This document shows positions 11,330 to 22,649 of a stretch of DNA of 64,000 nucleotides, piece after piece (the stretch's first letter is position 1; each line of letters starts with the position of its first letter). A program made the position numbers and the translations under genes. The stretch is from Valencia hispanica. Lineage: Eukaryota > Chordata > Actinopteri > Cyprinodontiformes > Valenciidae. The notes beneath the pieces are model-generated. The model did no database searches and was not told where the DNA came from. It worked only from the letters and a program-made list of their open reading frames with translations. The stretch covers positions 48,719,286-48,783,285 of the forward strand of contig OY747702.1 of the NCBI GenBank assembly GCA_963556495.2, given 5' to 3'.

Positions 11330-14300
11330 GACACAAAAGTATTGAGCATGCAAACTGAAATTTATTCAATAATTAGTAGAAAAGCCTTTTTTTTTGGCAG
11401 TGGCTCTTTCTGTATAGAGAGGCTAGTCACAACCATCGCTCAGGTAGATTTTTTTTGCAGATCTCCAAGTGTCTTATGGCCTCTACTGTAGGGGTGCACG
11501 ATTAACCTTTATCGCATCGATATTGAGGTTTTAACTCCTGCGATAACCTAACCTCAGGAGGCTGAGGTTTTTTTTCCCGCCCCTGACATTTGAGTGACAA
11601 ACCTATTCAACAATCAAAATGGTTGAGTCTCGCATTCCTGGCTTGCTGGCCAATCAGAAACGGTGATGGGAAACAAGCTTGTATGCAGAGCAGTGTTGCC
11701 AACTTGGCGACTTTTCCGACCCCCCTGGCAACGTTTTTTTTTTTAAGTGACTAGTGACAGATCTAGCGGTTTTTCCATGTGTTGCTAGAGACTTTTGGCG
11801 ACTTGTTCAATGTGAAAGCAGAATGTATTTCTCACTGTTCTCAGCGGGTAGCGGGAGAGGAACCTGGCTGCAGATCTCTGCTGTCAGTCTCTCTCCGCTG
11901 CCGCGCTCAGGTTGACAACCGTCTCGTAAAAAACGGAATCGTCCCGTATTCAGAGAAAATATTACGCGTTCCGTATTAAGGTGAGAAGGAACACGATTTG
12001 TCCCGTATTTCAGCTAGAATGTAAAGACACAAAGCTGGAGTTATTCTGTCTTTACGCTGCGTAGCTGCCTCTTCTTCTCTCATTCTCTCCTGTTGCTCCT
12101 TCAATCATGAAACTGATCAATGATCAGCTGATCGGCTTTTCTGTCGCAGTCCGTTTGTTTATCGCGGACTTTGAGCAAATAGAGGAAACCAGCGGGTGTC
12201 ACACTAAACAACAGCAGCACGTTTAAGCTTGATAAACTGTTGTTAGAATTGATTTAATATTACTTTCTGATGTTTGCTGGAGCCGCAGCCGTAACAGCTG
12301 CTGGTCATGATATCGGTTTGGATATGTGGTGAGATGGAAACATGAAGATGAAACCAGGAGATGCTCTAACTGAATCATCAGAGCTGAACAGGTGATGGAG
12401 AAACAGGTTTACCTTTTAGGTGACATGAATGAGTTGAAGGGAAGTTATAAACTGTTTCTGAGAGACAAATGACACCAGGATCGTTTTATGTAGCTGACAG
12501 CTGGTAACTGTGCAGGGGCGGCTCTAGCAAAGTTTTGCCCGGGGGCCAGGTAAGGCATTAACAGGAAACGGGGGGCACACATACATACGTTTCTTTCTTA
12601 TTCTCATTTAAAATGTCTAGCTTTTAATAAATAATTATCTGACTCTTACAACCAATTGGATGTAGTGGTCATAAATCCTTTATCGTATACAGCTAATATT
12701 AAGTCTAATACAGTATCCTACTAAGCTATAGTACTTGTTCCTTCGGGAACGTACCATCTGTGTAGTCTGCAGTTCTGTCAAAGAAAGATGTTGAATCTAT
12801 TTAACTATTATAGAAAAGTAATTGATTTCTGTGCATTTGTTTTACACGTGCATTAAATTAAAGTCGATTAGGTGGATTAGGCATCATGAGGTGGAGGGTG
12901 GGGGGTGGTTCCTTTTTTTTTTTGCTGGGAGTTGGCAACCTTACTGTCAGGTTACTACGTCTTATCTTGCAGAAGGCTGGATAAGGTGTTGTTTTTAATT
13001 GTTATTGTCATTTATTTGCTACATAAAATGTGTGCAATATAACAGTTTCATATTTAGTAAATGGCAGTGGACTGCAGAAGATTTTGTTTTCTAATTGTAA
13101 ATCTAAATCTAATAAGAGTTCATTTTCTATTTTTCAATGGCAAAGATTCGTCAATAAAAATGAATAAATTAAGCTACCCGTTTAAGTTAATTTCCATTAT
13201 GTCTTATTATTGTTTGGTATTTAGGTTCAGGTATTTAATAATCACGAAGCATTGAACAATCTCAATACCTCAATCACTATGTAGTTTATATTAGAGATTT
13301 TTCAGGTTCAACAGCAGACAAAAGCCAGAAGAGGGCCTTGGCCACATAAATGTTTTTTAGGTTATTGTATATTGTTTGCATGTGTGTCAAGTTGTACAAG
13401 ACTGTGTTGTAAAAGTAACAATATATTTCATTCATAATTTTAATTTTATGCCCTTAAAAGTATCGGAAGTAAAAATCGCAATATTTGTCAGAAAAACCGC
13501 AATTAGGTTTTTTTGTAAAAATGATGCACCCCTACTCTACTGTGAACGTTGATCTCCAGTCCTTTCTATAGCTTTATGAGCTAGCTATTCTAGCAGCTTT
13601 ATTTTTAATTGTCTGAAACAAATTAAGAGTTTAATTTGCTCTCCGTTTGGAATAACTGTCTTGATGAAAAATCCTAATTTTATCTTCTGATTCTCATAAT
13701 GTCGCGGTACATTCTCTCTCTTAACCCTTCCTTTAGTTATATGAAGTCTGCCAGTGGCATAAGCTGAACAATAAGCCACATATCGTGATGCTCCCACCTC
13801 AAAACCGTCTGCATTGTGTTTTTGGGATGACAGGCAGAGCTATTCCTACTCTTTGCAAGGTGTGTCCGGTCACATTCAGACAGTTCAGTTTTGGTCTCAT
13901 CTGACCAAAGTGTACAGTATTCTCTCAGTATTTCATTGGCTTATGCAAATGTTCAGAAGCAAACCATATTTAAGTTTCAACAGGCTTTTTCTTCACCACT
14001 GGAGTCTTGTGCTGAGAGTGTTCATAGAGGCAATGGTAGCTGAGTGCATTTCTTATTGTTAACATGGAAACATTGTACCTCCTAATTCCAGGTCTTTCTG
14101 AAACTTTTGGTCCTTGACCTTTTATGATTGTTCTTTAGACTTCTCTGTCAGAAATCTTACTGTAGTGCTTGGTCATGGCCGTTCTATTATGAAATAAAGC
14201 TCTTTCCTCTTCCAGATTATGGCCACAATAGTGCTAACTGGAACATTCAGAAGTTGGAAATGTGTTTAATCAAAAGCATCAGTATTGCAACAATTTGGTT

Positions 14301-14485
14301 GTGAAGGTCTTGAGAGAGCTCTTTTCTGTACGATATCTCTGTAATGAGAAACCTTTTTATAGGCTATCGATTAGGACTGAACTGGTTATTCATTTGCTCT
14401 GATGGGAAGGAATAAGAATTTGTTTCAAGATGAATTCTGGACCTTTTTGTACCTTATTTTTCTTCATGTGTTTAATAGTTGACAT
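11330..14485 (-). mobile_element. Tc1/mariner-like remnant split by a hAT element
   Basis: The left part (11330-11488) begins near an 'aaagtattgagca' motif, and the right part (13543-14485) ends near 'tgtttaatagttgac', an approximate inverse. The right part contains the antisense 'ttttggtctcatctgacc' stretch common in fish Tc1-like elements, so the former coding strand is minus. The reading frame is destroyed. Removing 11489-13534 and one copy of the 8-bp duplication rejoins the halves. Confidence 0.55.
11489..13534. mobile_element. hAT-type element, 2,046 bp, with perfect target duplication
   Basis: The ends are TAGGGGTGCACG... and ...TGCACCCCTA, perfect complements over the outer ten bases. 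The flanks are a perfect 8-bp direct repeat, ctctactg, at 11481-11488 and 13535-13542. These are hallmarks of the hAT superfamily. The interior encodes no recognisable transposase; its longest frame is about 66 codons. The element is therefore non-autonomous or a decayed internal-deletion copy. Confidence 0.85.
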
Positions 14486-15382
14486 GCTTAAAAATAATTT
14501 ATGGACTGCTTTATTTTGATTTCTATGTAGACTGTTGTTGCAGACGTCTTGTGTGAATTTCAAAGGGCCATTAGAAATACTTTTACTACCAACATGTTCT
14601 AAACTTACTTTCCCCTCCGTACATTATACTACTGACTGATTTTCTGACTAACCTTTCTACTTTTTAATCACACAAACTATGCATAATCCACGTTTTTCGG
14701 AGCTCTACATGATCTAACGAGGGAAACTTTACATTAAAACATTAAACCACAGTGTAGAAGGGTACAGTTGGAGTTCTCCTCATATAGATGTTCAATCTTG
14801 GCTCTTTGGTACTGAAGGAAAAGAAAAATGAAGCTTCACTTCTCTGTATTACATTTTTCTGATGTTAAATGACAAAAAATGCGTACTGAAAGGTCACGGC
14901 ACAGATTTTGGCATCCAATGATCCAGTTTCCCCAAAGAACCATAAAAACCGAACTCAGACATTAATGGATATTTAACAAGAAGTAGAAATTAATCTAAAA
15001 ATATATTTGTCAGAGGAGAGAAGATTTCAAACAACAACAAACTGAGAGAGGTAAGGCAGTCAAACCTCCATTATACAACAGAGAATACTCACTAGGCTTC
15101 AGCATCTCTACAATATGCTTTACAGTCTGGCAGTGCTGCTCACAGTGTTGACTCTAAAAATGCACTCCCACAAATCACAACAATGCATTTCAAGTTGCTC
15201 CGAGCGCGATGTATTGCACGAACAGACGAGCGTGCCAAATGCGTTTCCACAGCTTTGCGTTCTGCCCGCCGCTGTTATCTGCTGGGAGGTGATACTGGCT
15301 CAGTCTGCTTGTTTTTCTTTTTTTAGAGTTTTTGTGTGCGTACATACAGTATTTTGCATGCATGCCTGTTGGGTGTGAGTCT
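14486..15382. other. Downstream flank of tmem121, possible 3' UTR
   Basis: Unique-looking sequence immediately 3' of the minus-strand tmem121 stop codon. Part of it, at least the stretch next to 15382, should be 3' UTR. I could not identify a convincing polyadenylation signal on the minus strand. No other gene was seen. Confidence 0.4.
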
Positions 15383-16435
15383 CTACAGTTCGTGGGAGAT
15401 AAAAGAGGGTCCCAAGGGTGTTGCCGTGGTCTCCAGGCTGACATGGGTCAGAGTGTGGCTTTGGGAGCGAGTTAGTGTGTGAAAATGAGCAGGAGGAGCT
15501 TTCCCCTGAGCCTGGCCCTCGTCCTGCTCCAAGTTCTGGCTTGGCACATTGGAGGCTTCTGGTTCTGCTCCAGCTACGGTCCCAGCTCCTGTAGCACCGC
15601 GGTCCTGCTTGTGCCTCTCCCAGGCTGAGCTCAGCTTCACAGCCAAAGCCAGCAGGTTTTTCCCCAGAAACACAGTCGACACGCGGGAGTCTCTGTACCA
15701 CAGCATGCCTGTTCCCCTAAGAGCCAAGGTGAAGATGTTAATGGTGACCAAGCTGAGCCAGGGGTACAGAGCCTCCCTACGGGGTCCCCTCTGTCCTGGC
15801 AGGCCGGTGGCCCCCAGCTCTGTTAGGGCCACGCAGGGCAGCAGCAGCAAGAGCGCGTAGCAGTAGAAGAAGACCAGGCCCTCTGCCCAGATCGGCAGCC
15901 TCTGCTCAACGACCCCTCCAGAGCCACCCTGGGCTTCCCACAGCCCCGCCTGCAGGTCCAGCACATCCAGGAGGTCCACAACAACCCACAGTAGCCGGCT
16001 CCGCACCTCCTGCTTCCTGCGCTGTGGAGTCATGTGATCAGCTCCGGTCAGGATGAGGAACAGGGAGGGCAGGCAGATGGACAGCAGCAGCGTCAGGGTC
16101 TTCCTGGCCAGCGGGTCGGGCGGCCGCCGCTCCTGCCTGTAGTTGTGGCAGACGAAGAAGAGCTTCAGCTGCAGCAGGGACAGGAACAGGAACCAGAGGG
16201 CGTTGGCGAAACCCCGGCGCGACGACTGCGCCTCAGAAACCACGCCGGCCGAGACGAACCGCAGGGCAAGCAGGAAGCAGACGTCGCCTGCCAGCACCGC
16301 CACGTACTGCCACATGCTGGGTCCTGACATGCCGCGAGCTCCCAGCATGCTCTGCTCCAGCAGGTAGAGGTCGACCACCGCCATTGTGCTCACCGTGACC
16401 AGGGTTGATACGCACACCTGGGGCGTGGGCACCAT
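15383..16435 (-). CDS. tmem121: Transmembrane protein 121 family protein, 350 aa
   Basis: This encodes a multi-pass membrane protein of the TMEM121 family, whose molecular role is poorly defined. The 350-residue frame has several hydrophobic helices (about residues 7-26, 42-64, 77-96, 113-130, 147-160, 184-205, 223-240). Family signatures include GDVCFLLALRF (~50-60), ARKTLTLLLSICLP (~110-123), LPIWAEGLVFFYCY (~180-193) and RDSRVSTVFLGKN (~248-260). The C-terminal tail after about 275 is hydrophilic and low in conservation, as in relatives of about 320 residues. The open frame extends upstream to 16483, but a strong acceptor (TCTCTGTTCCAG) ends at 16438, just 5' of ATG 16435. The product MVPTPQVCVSTL then aligns with the family N-terminus, so I choose that start. 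The whole coding region is one exon; the 5' UTR exon was not identified. Which TMEM121 paralogue it is cannot be settled here. Confidence 0.88.
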   Translation of the reverse strand: MVPTPQVCVSTLVTVSTMAVVDLYLLEQSMLGARGMSGPSMWQYVAVLAGDVCFLLALRFVSAGVVSEAQSSRRGFANALWFLFLSLLQLKLFFVCHNYRQERRPPDPLARKTLTLLLSICLPSLFLILTGADHMTPQRRKQEVRSRLLWVVVDLLDVLDLQAGLWEAQGGSGGVVEQRLPIWAEGLVFFYCYALLLLLPCVALTELGATGLPGQRGPRREALYPWLSLVTINIFTLALRGTGMLWYRDSRVSTVFLGKNLLALAVKLSSAWERHKQDRGATGAGTVAGAEPEASNVPSQNLEQDEGQAQGKAPPAHFHTLTRSQSHTLTHVSLETTATPLGPSFISHEL

Positions 16436-16438
16436 GCC

Positions 16439-19400
16439 TGGAACAGAGACACAGAACATCACATCTTTTCTGCGCCGAGCCATCTGTGTTCCAGTAGAAG
16501 TGACAAATGTGCAGCATGCAACATGATTATTTTTCCAGCATTATTTCCCAACCAACTGTAAAGTACTTTGATGCCTGTTGCTATGGTTAAAGACGTTAGC
16601 TGCAGAGGAGAAGCAGCAAGCGCCCTTCATCTTTGGCCAGAGCTACACACTATGTGACTCAAGCTGGGAAAAACTGTTTATTTTACATCTTTCGTCCCCC
16701 GTTCTTTGAATTAAATACCCTTCATTTCCCATAAAGGACCTAAGATAGCTTATTTTTGATTCAGAGATTTTTCCACAAGTTTTCTGTTGCTACTTCTGTT
16801 CCTTTTATTTTGTGCTCAGCTCATTCATTATTAATTAATCGCATTCAGGGGAGCTAGGTGCCCTGTCAAAGCTTTTTCTTTGCCTCCATAGTCTGCCGTG
16901 TTTATTCTCATACCGTGCTACAGCTTTTAATCATTCCAAATCCCCCATCTCGCTCAGATGAATATTGATAACTTGCTATTTGTTTGGAGATGCGCTCGTC
17001 TCGTGGCTTTGTGTACACTGCCGGGGTGACTGCACCGAGACAATGCCAATGCGGCTGAACAGGGAAGGGGTTCATCTTATAATTTTGCTACAGCTCATAA
17101 TGTGCATCAGCCACCGACGGCATGAAAAGCGGTATCGATCCGCAGGAGTGAGAAATGATCATTGACTTTACAAAAGAACCGAAGCGGCGTCTCCGTCTCT
17201 CTCTCTGTTGTGTTCGGGGTAAAAAGCGCGGCAGCGCCACTGTCTGCTTTCTCTGTTTGGTGTCAACCCTCTCAGAGGATCGATTGCATTGTCATATAAA
17301 ATCATTACCGGTTTCAGACGTGCCCTAACAGTTGATCGAGCTAGAGATCGACTGCGACCTCTTAGAAAAGTCTGCCAGTGAAAAACGTGTATTTATATCT
17401 CGCTGATGGAAGACACACGTCGCCTCCCTTACTCTAAGGGGGCTCCGTCACCTCCTCTGTCCTGTCTTGAGTCATTGAAGACGACAGAAGATCCCTCCGC
17501 TGGGAGGAAAAACCAAGAGTTTTAGACATGTGTGGATTAGGAAAGCTGTAAGTGAAAGATTAATAGGCCTTCTGGGCTGTCTGCATGGCTAATAAAGTGT
17601 TACTGCATGATGGTGATAGTTCATAAATAAGCTCAAGGGAAGAGGAGGCGATGAAGAAGTGAAAGTGACTTCCATCCACTTGAGCGAGCCTGGCCTGAAT
17701 TAATCCAAATTCATCTTAGAGAGCAGGGATGAGATTCTCGTGGTTTGATAACCATGAATACAGTTTTATGGTATTGCAATGTTAATGCAAAAACATGATG
17801 TAACTTGTTCTTTAAAACTGAAAAATAATTATTCCAACAGCTGCTATAATAATCTAAGATCACTGATTATTATAGTTAAAATCTTTTGCATTTATTCATG
17901 GAGATGCCACAATAGTGGTTTCTAGTTTTCTTTTACTGAATAAATAAAGTGACACTGAGAGCATAAATAGAAGCATACATGCCACCTTAGTCTGACCTGC
18001 TGATTTTGACTGATTACAATTTTTGTCGTCTAGTTTTTATGACTCTTAAAACACAAAAACGTGCTCCAGACTAGAAAGCGTAACGGCACACACAGTCGTA
18101 CCGAAAATATCCGGTGCAGCCCTCTCGGTTTGGTAGGCAACGATCAAATGCAGCGTAGTTTTCTACCTGAACACATTCAGGAGGTTTATGTGTGGTACTA
18201 AAGAGGCTTTTCCACTGAAAAACAGCCGGTGCTAGTTCGGTGCTGGTGCCAGTCCCAGAACCATTGGCTTTTCCACTGACATGAGCCCCAATCGGTGCTG
18301 CTTCACAACGTAATCTAAAAGCTAGTTTATACTCCTCCACCTGCAGAGGTGCGGAAACACGCAGCACCATTAACCGTCGACGCAAGGGCTCTCCAACAGG
18401 CACGCAAGGACGGACGGACGGAGTAGAGCCCAATTTCTTTACTATCCGTCAAACGCAACAGAGAGCGCACATCTGTGACTGGTCAGCACAAGATCATTTC
18501 ACCAAAACATTTCTCTATAGTCGATGTAATTAGTAGTCAATGCAGCTTTTGGGCGCTAGATGCTTTTATTGCAAGGCCAGTTTATCTAATATGGTCTTTT
18601 GACGATTTTGAACATCAGGTGTAGAGAACAACAAAACAGACCGCTGTTTTTTTTGTTTACAAGGGGTTTTAGAATAAAAACAAACAAAAACAGAGGACTC
18701 CTAGATAACACTAAACTCTGCTATTTGGGAACATTAAAGTTCCTCAAGCAGTTACAGTGAAGAGCAAAGGTGGACCAAACCAAAACTTTACATCAGGGTA
18801 TGTATCTTTCAACATTGCTTTGCATTTAACTGAATTACTCACCTGAAACGACGTCAAGCTGAATGTAAACATCAGATATTGGAGAAAAATCTGCTAAAGT
18901 CTAAATGACTACCCGTAGCATCTGGTCAGCCCAAACTCTATAGTATAAAACGCAAGTCAGAGGGGTCGTTGATGAAAGAGGATTTTCCCAATAGTTGAGC
19001 ATGCTGCATTCAGGTGCAGCTGGGACACTAGGTTTTCAAAACATCAAAACATCTCCAAAGGGACTTAAACATGTTTAATACCGTCTGATTTACACATTTC
19101 TAAACATCAACACTGACTGGTATTCAAGTGGTTATATTGTTGTATTATCTATCCAGGCATTGGCTATGCCTGGTTATACTACCTTATTCATGTAAAAAAC
19201 AAAAACTCCAGTCAGTTCTATAATGTACAGAACTGTGACTTAAAAACCCAAATCCTTCCCAGATCATGATTTTTTTGTGTGTTTCGTCGCACCCTTACTT
19301 CAGACTGATTCATAGAGGTGACGGTTTTGAATTCAACATAAAATAAGGATCGATGTATTTATCTGATTTTTATCGAACTCAAAAAAGAGAATCGCAGTAC

Positions 19401-21380
19401 ATGGTGTAGACTGATGCATTTTTAGACCAAAAATGGTGAGAGTTTTTAATTTTGATGAATTTAATGCATATAACTTTCCCCCCGCCCAATATTTGACGCG
19501 CTGATCGGTGGCCGGAGGGCGATCAAGGGAAAAATCTAGCTTGAGTTTGATACCTAGACTTAATAGAAGCATCACAATCATAAGTAGCTAATATTTAGGC
19601 TACCTGCTCGTGTAGCCTGACTGTCGTTTCTGGACTGCAAAAACGATGGCAGTGGTGCTAAACAAACAAGAAGTAGAATATAACGACAAAAAAAGGCATA
19701 TTTATGACAACATATTATCTAAACTTTAAAAAATAACTTAAAGTGAACGCTCATAAATGTGAAATTACGTTGTTAGCTGTATAGAATAAATATTACTTCC
19801 CCGGATTTTTCTTCTGCTACTTCTTGTTTAACGGAAGCAGTGTATAGTGTAGTAATGTGGTTTAAATTGAAAACTGCAATAGGTGTAAAAGTGTATTGTG
19901 CCAGATGGGGCAGTATAAAAGATGAAACTGGAGTGAAAAGAGCTGTGTTGAAATACACCCAAACTTTGGGGGGGGTATCGTTAACAATTTCAGAGGTTTT
20001 GGAACCGCCGCTTTTAAAATCTTTGATGAGGGCAGCCAGGCTGTGCCTGGTTGGGAGTACATCGCGGATGACAATCAAACCTTTGGCTTTTCCAATGAGG
20101 GCTGAACGTCAGATTAATCTTGCTGAGAGTCACTGTGGAGGAGGACAGGCGCCGCATCTCATTGCCTATGACACCTTTTGTCTCTCAGCAAGCTGATTGT
20201 CATCCCCCGAAACCTGAATGAATTTTCTCGCAGCCAATCGGGTGGATATTAGAATTTTAAATTTGTCTTCTGTTTTCTCGGGGAACGAGCCCAACCTGCA
20301 GGGAAGCAAGACAGGAGAGAAGGTGTGGGTGAAGAGAAGTTCACAGCCTACTGTTGCAGCTGGCTCCCTCTTCCGAGGTCATGCCTCCTAAATTATTCCA
20401 CCTGCGCCTCGGATCCTCACCCTGGAAATCTCCCCACCAGCCCTATGTTTGCGTTTTCACCCCTCCCCACACACACATGCCTGCGCTGTGTAATTTATTC
20501 TCCTTTGACTGAGAGGCAGGGACGACAGCCCTCCTGTCCAGTCGGGCTCATCAGTAATGACCAAATCCATCATTCTCGCTGTCTGGTAAGTGACACAGCT
20601 GTTGACAAGGTGAGGCAGCCCATTTCACAGTAAGCATGAGTTACTGTGTGCAGGTAGCACTAGAAGTCAGGTTCATCAACCTTGTCTGTGTCGGGTGTTG
20701 CATTGTCTAAGTAATCATCTAGAAAGCTCCTAAATTCTCTGACAGAGATGAAGCGACTCTCAGGCTTCCTCGCCACTTTCATTCATTCTCTATTAATATC
20801 GGGTGATTCCCCCAGCGGACCGAAAGCCATGCCGGAGCCAAGATTCATTTGTCTGCACCTGCAGTTTATCTCCATAAACACCCCGTCGCACGGCGTTCCC
20901 AAATTGCACAATTCACAACCACAGGTGGCCGAGGAGCATCAAGGGCATCAAGACAACATCTGAGCCATTATGTGCCAACTAATAATTTAATGGAGTCCCT
21001 GATGATGCACACTAAATCCTCCCTCCAGAAATCCACATCAACAGATGTTTTAGTGATGGGCATTTAGTCAGGTGGCAGCCACAGAGTTGCTGTTTGCAAT
21101 CCCTCCCTGCGTGGTTATCACCTTTTTGTTATATTTCCCCTCATTAGCTGCCCTGCATGCGGTTCTCCTTGTAAAGCGCTTTGCATGCTTGAGTTTAACA
21201 ACATGTAATAAAAAACAGCTGTTTCATAACTGCACAAAATAGCTGCTGGTATTAGGGATTTATCTGCCGTAAATGGATGAATAAATCAATAAAAAAAGTG
21301 AGGCTGTAGTTACCCAAACCATTCGTATTGCACTTGGGCTCAATCGTCCTGGTTTGATTTAGTCGGTTGGCTAATAAAGT
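16439..21380. other. Intergenic or tmem121 5' intron, no coding exon recognised
   Basis: A stretch of about 5 kb between the tmem121 coding exon and the CpG-rich block. 16900-17500 is GC-balanced and unique-looking. 18060-18480 contains 'gaggcttttccactg', a motif shared with interspersed fish repeats. Nothing codes convincingly. If the CpG block is the tmem121 promoter, this is its first intron. Confidence 0.4.
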
Positions 21381-21399
21381 CAATCCTCCACCCCCCCCC

Positions 21400-22150
21400 C
21401 CGACCTCCTCCTCCCCTCCTCCTTTAATGTCGATGATGAGCCGATAAAAGTGTCACTGTCCGGGTGTTTGGTCGCACTCGGGCTCCGGGAGACGCTCCGC
21501 CGAGAAGCACCAAGAAGGTTGTTGAGAAATCAAAAACAAAAACTCGTCTCATAGTTAAAGATTTCCCCTCTCGTTCTTAGCGCAGATGTCTCCTTCCCGG
21601 TTCGGCTTGGTTCAACGCTCTTCTTTTTCCCTGTGCAGAGGCTCGATCTGAATCTGCGAGTCTGCTGTCGCCTCCCCGCAGTGTGGGGGTCTGGTAATCT
21701 TTTGACACAGCAGCGGGGGGAGGAGAACCGTGCACCGGAGGAGTGGGGGGGGAGGAGGAAGAGGTTGCTCCTGCTCCTCCAGCTCCGGCTGTGTGGAGCG
21801 GACCGGACGGGAGGTCGCTCAGAAGTGGAGCACCACCGCTGGCAGCACCGACGGCATCGTCCTCTTCTGCATTTCAGACGAGAAGGTAGCTGAATAGCGA
21901 GGAGGAGGGAAGGAGCAGCAGCAGATCTCTGCAAGGTGCAAGCCAAGCTCCCTCACGCTGAGTTTGGTCGCGGTAATTTGTAAGCAGGCTACGTGCTCAA
22001 AGCTCAGACCTCCCACCCTCCTCCAGTTCCTCCTCCTCCTCTTCCTCCTCTTCTCCTCCACCATCAGCTGTGGAAAGTTCAGCAGGAATGGATGATTATT
22101 TCACAGCAGCCCCCGACCCTGGAGCAGCCTTACAGTTGTGGTAATGTTTC
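21400..22150. promoter_or_regulatory. CpG-rich block, candidate promoter or 5' UTR exon
   Basis: About 700 bp rich in GC and CpG stands out sharply from AT-rich flanks, with pyrimidine/purine tracts such as repeated CCTCCT. On the plus strand there is a TATA-like GATAAAAG near 21442. On the minus strand a donor-like CAGC/GTGAGG occurs at 21956/21955. It could hold the 5' UTR exon of tmem121 (minus strand, about 5 kb upstream) or the start of a plus-strand transcript. A small ATG frame at 22088-22144 (18 residues) does not match any protein I know. Confidence 0.4.
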
Positions 22151-22440
22151 TAATAATGATGCCATTTGCAGGCAGTGGCGGTTCTTGCGTGAATGGAGCC
22201 CTGGGCGAGCAGTCCATGCATAATAAGGAATAATTTTATTTTTGTTTTAAAATGAAACAAATATCCAATTGATATATAAGCTGCTTCGCTTTTTATCTTG
22301 TTATATTTAGAATAATAAAAACTATAATTAAAACAACCAGGAAGTAAAAAACTAAATAAGACCCACACCTCAACTGCAGCACTTAACTACTTTAAAGATA
22401 TCAGAATCAGAAAGGTTTTATTGCCATGACGCAACCTCAA

Positions 22441-22617
22441 TTCAATGACTCGATGCAATCAGCTGGGATTCCTTACATAGGAAGCTAACTAAAACTTTAA
22501 ACTAATCGGAATGTTTGTATGATTGTATTGAAATGAATTTTCTTGTAAAGTGCCTTGAGATGACATCTGTTGTGAATCGGCGCTATATAAGAAACTGAAT
22601 TGAAATTGAATTACATT
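22441..22617 (+). mobile_element. LINE 3' tail, L2-like, plus orientation
   Basis: Ends in '...gtgccttgagatgacatc...gaatcggcgctatataa...ctgaattgaa', the reverse complement of the tails at 38886-39285 and 51366-51480. Such AT-rich 'GCGCTATATAA' tails are typical of fish L2-like LINEs. No reverse transcriptase is attached. Confidence 0.6.
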
Positions 22618-22649
22618 GACGTGGGATAACTTTCCAATATTTCAGCATT

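Noticed and set aside
16436..16483. Upstream in-frame ATG for tmem121 giving 16 extra residues
   Set aside because: A strong splice acceptor lies between it and the family-conserved start, so this stretch is probably intron.
18060..18480. Possible transposon around 'gaggcttttccactg'
   Set aside because: The words recall a common fish repeat, but I could not define ends, inverted repeats or a target duplication.
22088..22144. Short ATG frame MDDYFTAAPDPGAALQLW as a first coding exon
   Set aside because: Only 18 residues, no known protein start matched, and the potential donor after it is weak.
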